From positions 1 to 64,000 of the forward strand of contig NZ_JALKIM010000011.1 of assembly GCF_023050945.1 (NCBI RefSeq): 64,000 bases of DNA, read 5' to 3'. The position numbers and the translations under genes were made by a program. The notes beneath the pieces are model-generated. The model did not search any database, had not been told where the DNA came from, and worked only from the letters and a program-made list of their open reading frames with translations. The stretch comes from Anaerobiospirillum sp. NML120448 (GTDB lineage Bacteria; Pseudomonadota; Gammaproteobacteria; Enterobacterales; Succinivibrionaceae). How positions within the stretch are numbered: the stretch's first letter is position 1; every line of letters begins with the position of its first letter. This document shows positions 38,234-47,639 of the stretch, piece by piece.

Positions 38234-38267
38234 CAAAGAACTTGCGCATGACAACTACAAAAGTGCG

Positions 38268-38293
38268 CATATATGTGCTCGAGCACATATATG
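38268..38293. promoter_or_regulatory. Operator-like palindrome upstream of yicI
   Basis: A perfect 26-bp palindrome centred on CG, with core TGTGCTCGAGCACA. The same core pattern, with small changes, occurs upstream of the symporter gene (44020 and 44352) and the second GH31 gene (51473). A CG-centred palindrome suits a LacI-family or similar dimeric regulator. The regulator gene is not in the window. Confidence 0.7.
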
Positions 38294-39262
38294 AATGCAC
38301 ATTTTATCTTAAATCAGCTCATTAGCCTAATATATACTTTAAAACTCTGCATTAGATCGCAGTTTTTTACCCCAAAAAAGCAAGTTTTTGCAAACGATTG
38401 ATAGTACATGCAAACTTACATAAAAAGTACTCTACAAATTTGATTTGCGCCCCTTGTAAATTACACTCCATTATCCTGCCCCTCAAACATACTAAGATAT
38501 TGTGGCAGGTTCTCTTGAAGAGAGCTTAAATGCCACAAATTCCCCAACTCACAACATTAATAGCCCAGCATTTTTACAGCACCGCACTCAGCACCAAGCT
38601 ACTTATAGCTAATTTTATATGCTCCAATGACTTGCTCTATAAACGCCCATCTTATCTTGTGCCCATACACACAAGCAAACACACCGCTCAGCCCTTAAAA
38701 CTCATGCTCCGCCTCTACTTGTTAGACCAACACTCAATTGCAACAATAGCAAAACACTCCCTACTCTTTCATCTATTACTTTGATGGCATGACAAGAACT
38801 ACTAACCAGCTTTAACCTCCAGTGCTATTAGCAGCCCACTATCTTGTTTGCTCTTTTAAGCAATTACATTAAGAGCCGCTCCCTCAATAAGCATCACTAT
38901 CGAGCTTGATAAGCTTTGCTAAGCTATTATGTACCTGGTAGATGGCAGCAAGGATGGCATACCCACATACTGGCTGGAACTTATCTTTTTAGTACTTGTT
39001 GTGCCTTGCATTGTCTTTTCTGGGCATATTTAGCTTGCCTTTGCTTGTGCTTGTGCTTGTGCTTGGACTGGTGTTGCTGGGCTTTACCTTACTTAGGTTA
39101 GCTTTACTTTAGGTAAGGAATGGAAATGAAAACTTAAGGGCTGAGGCTACTTAAGAGTGCTGCTAATAAAGCAGGTGCAGAGGCTTAGGCTGTGGCTGTA
39201 GCTGCGCTAGCAGCGGCAGCAGCAGCGGCAGCTGGCTGCTGTGACGGCGGGGAATGGAGATA
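38294..39262. other. Gene-free stretch upstream of yicI
   Basis: No supported gene. Near 38391 there is CAAACGATTG, which resembles CAAACGGTTG at 44372. The right half contains low-complexity runs: TTGTGCTTGTGCTTGTGCTT near 39042-39062 and GCAGCGGCAGCAGCAGCGG near 39210-39230. Short frames here have repetitive, non-protein-like translations. Confidence 0.4.
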
Positions 39263-39300
39263 AAAAAAGGATCACCCCTTAGAGGTGATCCTCTTTTTTT
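39261..39300 (-). terminator. Strong terminator of the cytidylate-kinase-like gene
   Basis: GGATCACC and GGTGATCC form an 8-bp stem around CCTTAGA, flanked by TAAAAAAA on the left and CTCTTTTTTT on the right, so it can stop transcription on both strands. It lies 42 bases past the stop at 39342. Confidence 0.9.
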
Positions 39301-39341
39301 GCCTATAGTCCCTACTTAGGACTAAGAGTAATTACTTTTAA

Positions 39342-39944
39342 TTACTTAATGAAGCTCTTGGCGTAAGCTACGATGGAATCTGCGATCTCATCGGTGGTGC
39401 CCTTGTCAGCACGAACTAATAAGTCGTAGTTTTGTGGGTCGCCGAACTCTTGAGCGGTAAAGTGCTTGTAGTATTGAGCACGCTTAGCATTTTCACGATC
39501 TAAATCAGCTAAGGTCTTGCCTGAGTAGGCAGTAACACCACGCTCTTTACGGAAGTTATCAGAAGCACCGATAAATACGGTTAAAACATTACGCTCATTG
39601 TGTAATACGAAGTCAGCACAACGACCTAGAATTACGCAGCTCTCGTGCTTAGCTAAACGAGCAATAACTCCAGCCTCAGCTTCGAAAATCTGCTGATTTA
39701 AAGGCTTCTCACCACGCATACCGAAAGAGAAGAATGGAGTGAAGTTTAAACCTAAAGGTGGAACTTCTCTCTCAAGCTTTAAGAGCTCTTCTTCAGTAAG
39801 TTGATCGATCTGAAGTTGGGCAGCAGCAATGTGAACTAACTGACGATCATAGAGGTGAACGCCTAATTTCTCAGCAACCTTAGTGGCAATCTCACGACCA
39901 GCTGCGCCATATTGACGGGAAATAGCAATTACGATATTTGACAT
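39342..39944 (-). CDS. Cytidylate-kinase-like family protein
   Basis: A 200-residue P-loop kinase-fold protein of the cytidylate kinase-like family (often called CMK-like or AAA_26/PF13189 type). It begins SNIVIAISRQYGAAGREIATKVAEKLG, with the altered P-loop GAAGREIA, then YDRQLVHIAA, an FFSFGMRG segment, the CVILGRCADFVL strand and HNERNVLTVFIGA, and the RAKR-type NAKRAQYYKHF lid. Proteins of this group are common in anaerobes; their true substrate is not settled, and they are not a replacement for Cmk. It is monocistronic, with its own strong terminator. Confidence 0.8.
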   Translation of the reverse strand: MSNIVIAISRQYGAAGREIATKVAEKLGVHLYDRQLVHIAAAQLQIDQLTEEELLKLEREVPPLGLNFTPFFSFGMRGEKPLNQQIFEAEAGVIARLAKHESCVILGRCADFVLHNERNVLTVFIGASDNFRKERGVTAYSGKTLADLDRENAKRAQYYKHFTAQEFGDPQNYDLLVRADKGTTDEIADSIVAYAKSFIK

Positions 39945-40466
39945 TTTTTAGACCTTATTCCTTAACAATGGAAATGCAAATCTAAGCGCAAAGAGTCTCC
40001 ACCACTCTATGTCAGATGAGTTTAATCATAACTAAACTCATTGTTTGTTTAAACTTAGCTCTTATGCTCATTAACAACTAAGTTAAACCTGCTCTACTAA
40101 TTGCACTATTTGCAATGATGATCGATGAATACATCATACCCTAAATTTCTTAATTTTGTAATCTATTTACATAGATACACATCGATATTAAAAACTTCAT
40201 AGTTTTTATGATCCAAACTATTCTATGGTTTTTAATGGAATTTAGGGATGTAAAACTAAATAATCATGTGCCAGCAAAACCATATTTTCGTTAGAATTAC
40301 TGATAAATATCGTATTTGTAGCACTGCTATAATAGTTTTATCTACAATTTTAACCTAGCTATTTGCAATTTTAACTAAAGCTTTATTTTGCTCAGCCTTG
40401 CACCTATCTTGTGCGCTGCAAAACATGCAAAATAATGCAAAAATATGCAATAAATAAATAAATAAA
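39945..40466. other. Spacer between xynB and the kinase-like gene
   Basis: About 520 very AT-rich bases without a gene. The promoter of the kinase-like gene should lie near 39960-40100 (minus), but I could not define it. Confidence 0.4.
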
Positions 40467-40511
40467 AATCAGAGGTATATCAAACATAAAATATTTTCCA
40501 TACCCCTGATT
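40460..40511 (-). terminator. Terminator after xynB
   Basis: AATCAGAGGTAT (40467-40478) and ATACCCCTGATT (40500-40511) pair over 12 bp with one G-U. On the minus strand the tail reads TTTATTTATTT. Confidence 0.8.
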
Positions 40512-40554
40512 AATTGCTAGAGGAGAACTATAGAAGAAAGATTGTAAACTACAA

Positions 40555-42180
40555 CTACTCTTTGTCTACGTAGCTAAAGTAGTCAAAGTCTGCATTCAAG
40601 TGAGTGCCTTGCATATCAATACAGGTTACACCAACAAAGGCACCAGTAAAGAAAGCTAAACCACCATTACGCTGGATATGATCGTCAGATAGATCACCTG
40701 ATCTAAACTTGTAATCAATAGCAGTGAAGTTTACGCCATCAAAGCTATAGAAGTATTGGTAGTACTCACCACGTACTTCCACCTTGAAGTGAACAGTAGT
40801 TACGTCCTCAGGGATCTTAATTAACTTACCACCTAAAGGAGCATAGTACTTCTTGATGGAACGACCAATTACATCAATGCAACGACCTAACTCTTCATCC
40901 CAAGTTACATAGGCAAAGGTGAAGTTATCACGGTTGTAAATACAGGTCAAACCAGCTAACTGTTGGAAGGTCTCTGGCTTAAACTCAACACTGGTCTGAG
41001 CATCAAAGTTTACAGAGCGCCAACGGCGAGCAACTAATGCTTGAGTGTGGTAAGAAGCTAAAGACTCGTGGCCATAGATTCTTAAGAAGCCTGGACGCTC
41101 CTTTAAAGTTACCATCTGCTCAGTTAAAGGTACACGTAAAGATTGGTAGTGAATATTGAGCTCTTCACTATCAAAGTCATCACGGCCAGGCCAAGTTGGA
41201 GCAAACTTAACTTCTGGTAAGTTTGGAGCCTCAACCTCTAAAGAGCCCTGACGACCACCAACTACACGTGGCCAACCATCAACCCACTCAATCTTTTGAA
41301 TAGCAGTCTCACGACCTAATGGGCAAGTGCCATGAATACCAATATCAAAGATAGGCTTTCTGCCTAACTCTAATGGACGGCTGGTTAAGTGAGCTAAGTA
41401 CCACTCGCCATTTTGAGTCTCAACTAAGGAGGCGTGACCGCACTTTTGTAAACCATTATCTGGAGTATAGAAAGCACTTAACATTGGGCTTTGAGGATCT
41501 GCCTCATATGGGCCCCAAATATCCTTAGAGCGAGCAATAGCCTCGCTGTGGTGATAGTCAGTACCACCTTCGGCGCACATTAAGTAGTAGTAGCCATTAA
41601 TCTTGTATAAGTGTGGGCCTTCGGTCATACCAACTGGAGTACCCTTCCAAATTACCTTTGGCTTGCCAATAAGCTTCTTTTGCTCATGGGAGTACTCTTG
41701 CATTACGATGCCATAAGACCAGTGATGGCCGATACGGTGATCCCAAATAGGATTTACTAAGTACTTGCGACCATCATCATCATGGAATAAGGAAGGATCA
41801 AAACCTGAGCTATTTAAATAGATTGGATCTGACCATGGGCCCTTAATATCAGTTGCAGTGGTTAGATAGTTGTGACCATCACGGAAAGCCGAACTATCCT
41901 CAGTCTTCATATCAGTGTAGATAAGGTAGAACATGCCATCGCAGTAGCTTAAGCAAGGTGCCCAAATACCACCGCCATCACCATTACCCTTCATATCTAA
42001 AAGCTTAGTAGTATTTAAAGGTAAAGATACTAATTCCCAATTTACTAAGTCTTTAGAGTGATGAATACGAACACCAGGGAACCACTCAAAAGTAGAAGTG
42101 GCAATATAGTAATCATCGCCTACACGAACAATAGAAGGATCTGGATTGTATCCAGGTAAAACAGGATTTTGAATTTTCAT
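40555..42180 (-). CDS. xynB: GH43 beta-xylosidase
   Basis: Inverting beta-1,4-xylosidase that cuts xylose from xylo-oligosaccharides. 541 residues, like XynB-type GH43 subfamily 11 enzymes. The five-bladed propeller carries the base Asp in NPVLPGYNPDPSI near residue 14, the pKa-modulating Asp in SGFDPSLFHDD near 128, and the acid Glu in GMTEGPHLYK near 188. A C-terminal beta-sandwich (about 325-541) is typical of the group. No signal peptide, so it works on imported oligosaccharides. It is read after the symporter gene on the same strand, with a hairpin in the 260-base gap. Confidence 0.95.
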   Translation of the reverse strand: MKIQNPVLPGYNPDPSIVRVGDDYYIATSTFEWFPGVRIHHSKDLVNWELVSLPLNTTKLLDMKGNGDGGGIWAPCLSYCDGMFYLIYTDMKTEDSSAFRDGHNYLTTATDIKGPWSDPIYLNSSGFDPSLFHDDDGRKYLVNPIWDHRIGHHWSYGIVMQEYSHEQKKLIGKPKVIWKGTPVGMTEGPHLYKINGYYYLMCAEGGTDYHHSEAIARSKDIWGPYEADPQSPMLSAFYTPDNGLQKCGHASLVETQNGEWYLAHLTSRPLELGRKPIFDIGIHGTCPLGRETAIQKIEWVDGWPRVVGGRQGSLEVEAPNLPEVKFAPTWPGRDDFDSEELNIHYQSLRVPLTEQMVTLKERPGFLRIYGHESLASYHTQALVARRWRSVNFDAQTSVEFKPETFQQLAGLTCIYNRDNFTFAYVTWDEELGRCIDVIGRSIKKYYAPLGGKLIKIPEDVTTVHFKVEVRGEYYQYFYSFDGVNFTAIDYKFRSGDLSDDHIQRNGGLAFFTGAFVGVTCIDMQGTHLNADFDYFSYVDKE

Positions 42181-42383
42181 ATTAAACTCTTACCTATTAC
42201 TAAAAAGCCACAATTAACTGATGTGGAATCTTAAAACAACTACAAAGCACTACCATATTAATGAATATCTAATATGAGACTGATGCCGTGCTTTTTGCTA
42301 AATAAACTAGCTTATGTACCAAACAAGTTAATACATTTAGGAAAAAACAAAGCAAATGGTGAGATGTTTATATTTTTGGGAGG

Positions 42384-42418
42384 AGCCCTCTTAAAAGCTT
42401 TTAAGAGGGCTTTTTGAT
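42384..42418. terminator. Hairpin between symporter gene and xynB
   Basis: AGCCCTCTTAAAAGCTTTTA continues to AAGAGGGCT to give a long, nearly perfect stem. The T-run (TTTTTG) is on the plus-strand side, whereas both flanking genes are on the minus strand. It may partly stop or stabilise the symporter message rather than end it. Confidence 0.5.
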
Positions 42419-42441
42419 ATAGCTTTTAACTAAGCTTCTAA

Positions 42442-43833
42442 TTATTGGGCAGCACCAAACTTAGCAGCTTCCTCAGCACGACGAACAGTTAAGTCCTTCA
42501 TAACTTGAGGGTGAATCTTATCTAAGTTGCCAAGTAAGGAAATTACTAAGCCAGCAATAGATAATACTAATGGGATCAAGAAGTTGATGTTTAAGATAGC
42601 CTGTAAGGTCTCTTCTGGTTGTACTTCTAAGGTAGCGTCGTAGTTTACTAAGGATAAAGCCCAACCTACGATAGCACCGCCTAAACCTAAGCCAATCTTG
42701 AAGCCGAAGGAAGATACAGAGTAAGTAGCACCATCTAAACGACGACCAGTTACCCACTCGCCATACTCAACTACGTCAGCAATCATGGCGAACATAGCTA
42801 CTAAGTGCATGCCCCAACCGAAACCCTTGATGGCTGAGCCAACTAACATGAGGTAGTAATCAAAGGAACCAATCGTCATATCAGTGCCTACTAAAAGCTG
42901 ACACATGCCGTAGCCAATGATATAGAGAATGTATCCGAAAATAATAGCATTCCACTTACCCTTGCAGAGCTTCATAATGAATGGGAAGAAGAAGCAAGCT
43001 ACTAATTGAGGGAAGGTACTAGCAAAGTTTAAGTGGCCAAAGAAAGTATCATCTTGGAGGATATAACGGGCTAAGTACATGCCAGAGGCACCAGTTAAAC
43101 CAGCATTAGCAAAATCGATAACAAAGAAAGCAACTAAGAAGAAGAAGTACTTGTTATGGGCTAAAACGCTAAGGGACTCTCTTACAGTAACCTTATCCTC
43201 AGCAGCACGTGGCTGTGGCTTTACACGCTCCTTACATACAAAGAAGCAGAGCATTAATAAACCAAAAGCAATAGCGCCATATAAGGAGGTAATACCAAGC
43301 CAACCTAAGCTCTTAGCAGCAACTGGAGTTACATAACCTAAGATTAAGGCACCAACAGCGGTCATCACAAAGCGGTATGAGTTCATACTGGCTCGCTCTT
43401 CTACAGAGTTAGAGCAGAAGCTTTGTAAGCTACAGAAAGCTAAGTTACAGCTGGTGTAGAAAACTACAGTTAAGAAGAAATAAGTTAAGAAAGCGTAAGT
43501 TACTTTTAATGTGTAGTTAGCAAAATCAGGCACAGTAAAACTCAGTACCAAGAAGATACATAAGAGTGGAGAGCTCCATAAAATCCAAGGACGTGCCTTA
43601 CCTAACTTAGAATTGGTACGGTCAAGTAAATAGCCCATAACCAAATCAGAGAAACCATCAAAAATTCTAACAGAAAGCATGATGGCAGCCACAGCTGCGG
43701 CGCTAATACCCAAGTCATCAGTATAGTAGATGGTCATAAACATACCAACTACGTTCCAAACTACGGTACAGCCTACGTCACCTGCGCCGTAACTCATTTT
43801 CTCAAAAGGTGAGAGAGGTTTTAACTGCTCCAT
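42442..43833 (-). CDS. GPH-family sugar:cation symporter (xyloside type)
   Basis: 463-residue inner-membrane carrier with about 12 membrane segments, of the glycoside-pentoside-hexuronide family (YicJ/XynP type). Family marks are LSPFEKMSYGAGDVG at the N-terminus, FDGFSDLVMGYLLDRTNSKLGKARPWIL in loop 2-3 (the cation-coupling region), and the ADVVEYGEWVTGRRLDG segment near residue 355. The charged C-terminal tail is usual. Transport of xylosides or xylo-oligosaccharides is inferred from the neighbours xynB and yicI. GGAGGAGA precedes the ATG. An operator-like palindrome lies about 187 bases upstream. Confidence 0.92.
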   Translation of the reverse strand: MEQLKPLSPFEKMSYGAGDVGCTVVWNVVGMFMTIYYTDDLGISAAAVAAIMLSVRIFDGFSDLVMGYLLDRTNSKLGKARPWILWSSPLLCIFLVLSFTVPDFANYTLKVTYAFLTYFFLTVVFYTSCNLAFCSLQSFCSNSVEERASMNSYRFVMTAVGALILGYVTPVAAKSLGWLGITSLYGAIAFGLLMLCFFVCKERVKPQPRAAEDKVTVRESLSVLAHNKYFFFLVAFFVIDFANAGLTGASGMYLARYILQDDTFFGHLNFASTFPQLVACFFFPFIMKLCKGKWNAIIFGYILYIIGYGMCQLLVGTDMTIGSFDYYLMLVGSAIKGFGWGMHLVAMFAMIADVVEYGEWVTGRRLDGATYSVSSFGFKIGLGLGGAIVGWALSLVNYDATLEVQPEETLQAILNINFLIPLVLSIAGLVISLLGNLDKIHPQVMKDLTVRRAEEAAKFGAAQ

Positions 43834-43931
43834 CCTTAATCTCCTCCAGTAAAGCCTAATATATTCACCCTAAGCTAGTTGCTTAGCTTGACTATATATT
43901 GCTCAACATACTTATTTTGCTTAATCCTTCA

Positions 43932-43955
43932 TCCTCACAATGAAATAAGCAAAAC
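43932..43955 (-). promoter_or_regulatory. Upstream block shared with yicI
   Basis: TCCTCACAATGAAATAAGC on the plus strand matches the block at 38206 before yicI apart from a two-base gap. It lies about 100 bases upstream of the symporter start. Confidence 0.4.
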
Positions 43956-44019
43956 ATAGAAAACTTAGAAAACACATAAACCAGATTTAACTAAAAATCG
44001 TGATTTTGCTATAAATATA

Positions 44020-44033
44020 TGTGCACGTGCACA
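44020..44033. promoter_or_regulatory. Operator-like palindrome upstream of the symporter gene
   Basis: TGTGCACGTGCACA is a perfect 14-bp palindrome centred on CG, the same pattern as upstream of yicI and the second GH31 gene. AT-rich arms flank it on both sides. Confidence 0.7.
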
Positions 44034-44351
44034 AATATTATTTAAAATAAAACCTGAACATTTTTCACTAACCTTAAATGGCATATAAGCAGTGTTATAG
44101 ATACTAAAAAAGTTGAGTGAGTTGTGGTCAGGTTGAAAGGCAATTCACAACAGAACTTTATAAGAATATTTTCCTCTTAGCTAAGCTTATTTACCGTAAT
44201 CTTAATATTGTTACTGATAAATATAACCAGCCTTAAATAGAATTTCTTATAAAGTTGCCTTTATCGGATGCCTAATAAAATACTTTTTTTTATGATAACT
44301 TTCATCAACAATTGAGCGAAATTATGATCCTTGTCAAGAATTTTTTGCAAT

Positions 44352-44365
44352 TGTGTTCGAGCACA
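44352..44365. promoter_or_regulatory. Second operator-like site in the symporter leader
   Basis: TGTGTTCGAGCACA differs from the yicI site TGTGCTCGAGCACA by one base. It is 520 bases from the symporter start, followed at 44372 by CAAACGGTTG, which resembles CAAACGATTG in the yicI leader (38391). Two linked sites could allow looping. Confidence 0.5.
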
Positions 44366-44383
44366 CTGTCACAAACGGTTGTA

Positions 44384-45715
44384 AAACATGGCTTGCAATC
44401 AGGCTTTGCACAGTTTTCAGTAAACAAACTAGATAATTATGCCAGTTAAAGCCCCTTTCTCACTCAAACTACCCCCATGCACCACAACTACCCACGCCAA
44501 CTTTTACCCCTCATGATTATTCTGCACTACCCTACACTACAATAGCTCTCTACATTAATATCCTTACTTATTAATATGAGCGCATACGCCCAGTATCACC
44601 AATCATCCTATAGCCCCAAAAGACTAACTACCTCATGAGCTCATACACCTTAAAGAAGCTTCCATCATCACTAAAGTTAAGCTCTTGCCAGGTGCGTATT
44701 CAGCAACTGCTATTGCCTCACTCCCTACCCATAAGGCCAATCTTGCTTTCTCAATCCAAGCACAAGCACAGCCAGGTACTACACTGCTATATGATATTTT
44801 CAGCGGCTCTCTCCACTTCCATACCTTAGCTTACCTTGCCATATAGCACCTGCCTTGTACTAACATGACTGACCTAACCAAATCTAAAAAGCCAGTGACT
44901 TACAAAGTCATAGCCTACACAGTATTTCCATACACAGACCTGCTCATAATGTTTGCTAGATTAAAGCTTGCGCCTAGGCTTAAGGAGCTTTTACTCACTT
45001 ATTAGCAATCTTTACTTACTTTTAATAAGGTATTTACCCTGCTGATTTATGGTAATGAGGCAAATAGCTATGAGCAATTTTAGGGCATTAATAAAAGTTA
45101 TCTTTTATAGTTACTACAATTATTGGGCGGTGCTTTAATTATATTTTTAGTAAAATTTGCGATTAAATGGCCATTTTTAACTAAAAACTACCACTGATGT
45201 CCTGCTTAGCAATTTATAGCCAAATTGAGTTTTTTCGCCTCAAATTAGAGCAAAAAATCGATATCTTTTATTAAGCGTCTTGGAATCTTTTAGTAAGCTC
45301 AATAGAATGCAACAAGATCATTTTTTGGTTAGCTCAATTACAAAGAGTATCAAAACAAAAGATACGCCTTATATTCCGTAGCTAGCAGCTTTACGGCTTA
45401 CGGCCAAAGGCTTAAGTCCACCTAAAGCGACAACAGGCTTAGACTACCTTTCTAGTTAAGCACCTCTGTCATACAAAGTAGCTATTCTTTGCTTGGCAAG
45501 ACCTTAGCTACCAAGCTTAGCTCTGTTAGATAAGCTACGCTGAGCCGAGCCAAGCCAAGCCAAGCTGCTCCGAGCCGAGCTGGCTAAGGCACGCTTTGAG
45601 TGTCATTGCTGTTAGTCTTGCGGCTCACTATGAGCTATACCTTTAAATAGGCCTTAATAAGTTTTTACCAAAAAAGCCAAACCTTATTAATCTAAATTTA
45701 CCTGTGGAGAACCAT
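44384..45715. other. Gene-free stretch between the symporter gene and mdaB
   Basis: About 1.3 kb with no credible gene; short frames here have no ribosome site or family likeness. At about 45535-45590 there is a run of GAGCCGAGCCAAGCC words, a GC-rich low-complexity block like those elsewhere. The mdaB promoter should lie within the last 150 bases. Confidence 0.4.
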
Positions 45716-46315
45716 ATGGCTGAGAAAAAAAGTAAGCAAAAGCAAGTTCTTATTCTTGATGCGGGCATCGAAGGCCCATTTGCTAAAGGTGAATTAAACC
45801 ACTCTTTTGTTAAAGTGGCCCAAGAAGTACTTGAAGCAAAGGGCATGAAAGTATCAGTTACTTTAGTAAAAGACGAGTATGACGTTGATGCTGAGGCCAA
45901 GAAAGTTGTTGCTTGCGATTACTTAATTGTCCAAACCCCAGGCTATTGGATGAGCTGCCCTTGGCAGTTAAAGAAGTACTTTGACACTGTTTTTGGTAAT
46001 AAGGAAATCAGTGGCGGTGGTGATGGCCGTCATCGTGATAATCCTGACTCTAAGTATGGTACTGGTGGCTTGCTCACTGATAAGAAGTACATGCTCTCCT
46101 CTACTTGGAATGCACCTTTACAGGCCTTTACTGATGCCAATCAATTCTTTGGTGGTGTAGGCATTGACGGCGTATTATTGCCACTTCACAAGACCTTCCA
46201 ATTTATTGGTATGTCTCCATTACCAAGCTTTGTAGCTAACGATATCTACAAAAATCCAAGCATTAAATTTGATTTAAATCGCTTCAAAGATCATATTGAG
46301 CAAAACTTTAACTAA
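45716..46315 (+). CDS. mdaB: MdaB-type NAD(P)H:quinone oxidoreductase
   Basis: FAD-dependent quinone reductase of the flavodoxin-like NQO fold that protects against quinone and redox stress in the cytoplasm. About 199 residues from the ATG at 45716, which has GGAG six bases upstream; a GTG four codons earlier overlaps that site. Strong likeness to E. coli MdaB: YDVDAEAKKV, the PGYWMSCPWQLKKYFD segment, KYGTGGLLTDKKYMLS, TWNAPLQAF, FFGGVGIDGV and FIGMSPLPSF. It stands alone; a stem CTATGCTA/TAGCATAG follows the stop. Confidence 0.92.
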   Translation: MAEKKSKQKQVLILDAGIEGPFAKGELNHSFVKVAQEVLEAKGMKVSVTLVKDEYDVDAEAKKVVACDYLIVQTPGYWMSCPWQLKKYFDTVFGNKEISGGGDGRHRDNPDSKYGTGGLLTDKKYMLSSTWNAPLQAFTDANQFFGGVGIDGVLLPLHKTFQFIGMSPLPSFVANDIYKNPSIKFDLNRFKDHIEQNFN

Positions 46316-46800
46316 TAAGTTCCTGCCTACTCTTTAATGCTTTTACTATGCTAGGCGCTTATCCTTTCAGCGCTTAGCATAGCTCTACTCTCTTCTCATC
46401 TACTCTCTTATCCCCTTATTCAATCTTAACGAACTTAAGACCATCATTCATTATTAGCTCCAACCCAAACTGTGCTGGCATACATATACCAATCTAACTT
46501 TCACCTAAACAATACTTGATTTTGGAACTTTAACTAAATTATTAGCTACATAATCGATGATCTTTTTGATGATTATTTACGAATATAAATTTAAGTGAGA
46601 TTTGCTCATGGTGCCACAAGCATAGCTAACCAGAATCCAGATTTTAATAAAGTGTTGGTATCACTAGTTTCTTGTGAACTCTAAAGCCATTTTGACCGTG
46701 CTTTATCTTTGACTAAGAGCAAGGTAAGGCTGGCTCATGATGTTTATGTAATGAACTTAAAACCAACGCAGGCTTTAAACAAGGTTAGCTATTAGTCAAA

Positions 46801-47046
46801 TCTGTGCAAGGTATAGCAAAAGAGCTTAGCGGCTTAATTGAACATTGTGATATTAGCATGTTTGATGCTGCAACTTGGTACAAAATAGAATAGTGGTTTA
46901 AGCAGAGCAGGCAAATAGAACAAGTAATGTATGAGCTTGCCATTGATTTTATGGATGTATGATTTTCACCTACTCAGCTCTTATATATGGCTCAAAAGCT
47001 AAGCTTAAAAGCTTTAAGTGAGTTAGGTAAGGTCTTGCTAGTTAGA
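46801..47046 (+). pseudogene. Decayed reading frame with two internal stops
   Basis: Frame 1 from 46801 reads as a protein-like sequence (IAKELSGLIEHCDISMFDAA, then ELAIDFMDV and LLYMAQKLSLKALSELGK) broken by TAG at 46891 and TGA at 46960 and ended by TAG at 47047. Amino-acid composition is protein-like across the stops, so this is a gene remnant rather than noise. Its family is not recognised; the phage-like material downstream suggests a prophage origin. Confidence 0.4.
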
Positions 47047-47183
47047 TAGGTCAGAGTGGATTAATCTCAAAAAATAGCAAAGTAGGTTAAAGAGGATAAA
47101 GCCCTTTTTTGCATTAAAACATATAGATCGATTTCAATCTTGTCCAAAATTGCATCTTAAAATAATTTGATATAAATCAGGAG

Positions 47184-47212
47184 TTGACAAGCAAATTTTA
47201 ATTTTATATACT
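47184..47212 (+). promoter_or_regulatory. Consensus sigma-70 promoter
   Basis: TTGACA at 47184-47189 and TATACT at 47207-47212 are separated by exactly 17 bases. This is the best promoter match seen in the window. No coding gene starts just downstream, but a terminator lies about 120 bases past the expected start. Confidence 0.75.
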
Positions 47213-47218
47213 TGACAC

Positions 47219-47368
47219 GTGGGCTTGATATTATTGCATCTACAGCAAGGTTTTCTTGCATAAATAAGCCGTTTTGATAGATTGGTGCTATCAAGCTATA
47301 TTACAAAATATAAGTTCCAATTAATAGTTTTACTAAAAGCTCCTTTGCTTTACAGCAGGGAGCTTTTT
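47219..47368 (+). ncRNA. Candidate small RNA (~150 nt)
   Basis: Bounded by the consensus promoter at 47184-47212 and an intrinsic terminator whose arms AGCTCC (47338-47343) and GGAGCT (47359-47364) are followed by TTTTTG. The interval has no credible open frame with a ribosome site, and contains TTTTCTTGCATAAATAAGCCG, a possible unstructured seed stretch. It resembles no RNA family I recognise. It lies inside the phage-like remnant, so it could be a prophage-encoded regulator. Confidence 0.5.
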
Positions 47369-47403
47369 GCGTTTATAAGCAATGCAAATTTTCAAATGCC
47401 TAG

Positions 47404-47600
47404 AACGAGGTTGAGGAACCATCCAAAAACAAGAACGACGAAGCGGTCGCTTATGATAATCCCCTTAGTGATAAGGAACTAGTTGCCTTGTTAAATGAAA
47501 GCGACTTAAACCCTAACGACTACTTGATTGAGAATGAACGAACTGCATTAGCTGCACTGAAAAAAATAAGAGTGAAATGGGCGATCGCAAGCGCTCTTTA
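47404..47600 (+). pseudogene. Phage-like gene fragment
   Basis: An open frame without a start codon reads NEVEEPSKNKNDEAVAYDNP, then LSDKELVALLNESDLNPNDY and LIENERTALAALKK, an acidic, protein-like sequence. It stops at about 47598-47600 and a frame-shifted continuation (MGDRKRSLRKFLGNAIIS) follows. It looks like the tail of a gene cut at its 5' end. The family was not identified; the phage link is inferred from the downstream genes. Confidence 0.35.
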
Positions 47601-47639
47601 AGAAAGTTTTTAGGCAATGCCATTATCTCTGCACATATT

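Noticed and set aside
39000-39100. Frame rich in Cys-Leu repeats
   Set aside because: It arises from a CTTGTG tandem run and has no ribosome site.
42384-42418. Hairpin as a certain terminator of the symporter gene
   Set aside because: The T-run is on the opposite side to that needed for the minus-strand genes.
44635-44829. Small frame in the spacer before mdaB
   Set aside because: No ribosome site and a composition unlike the proteins of this genome.
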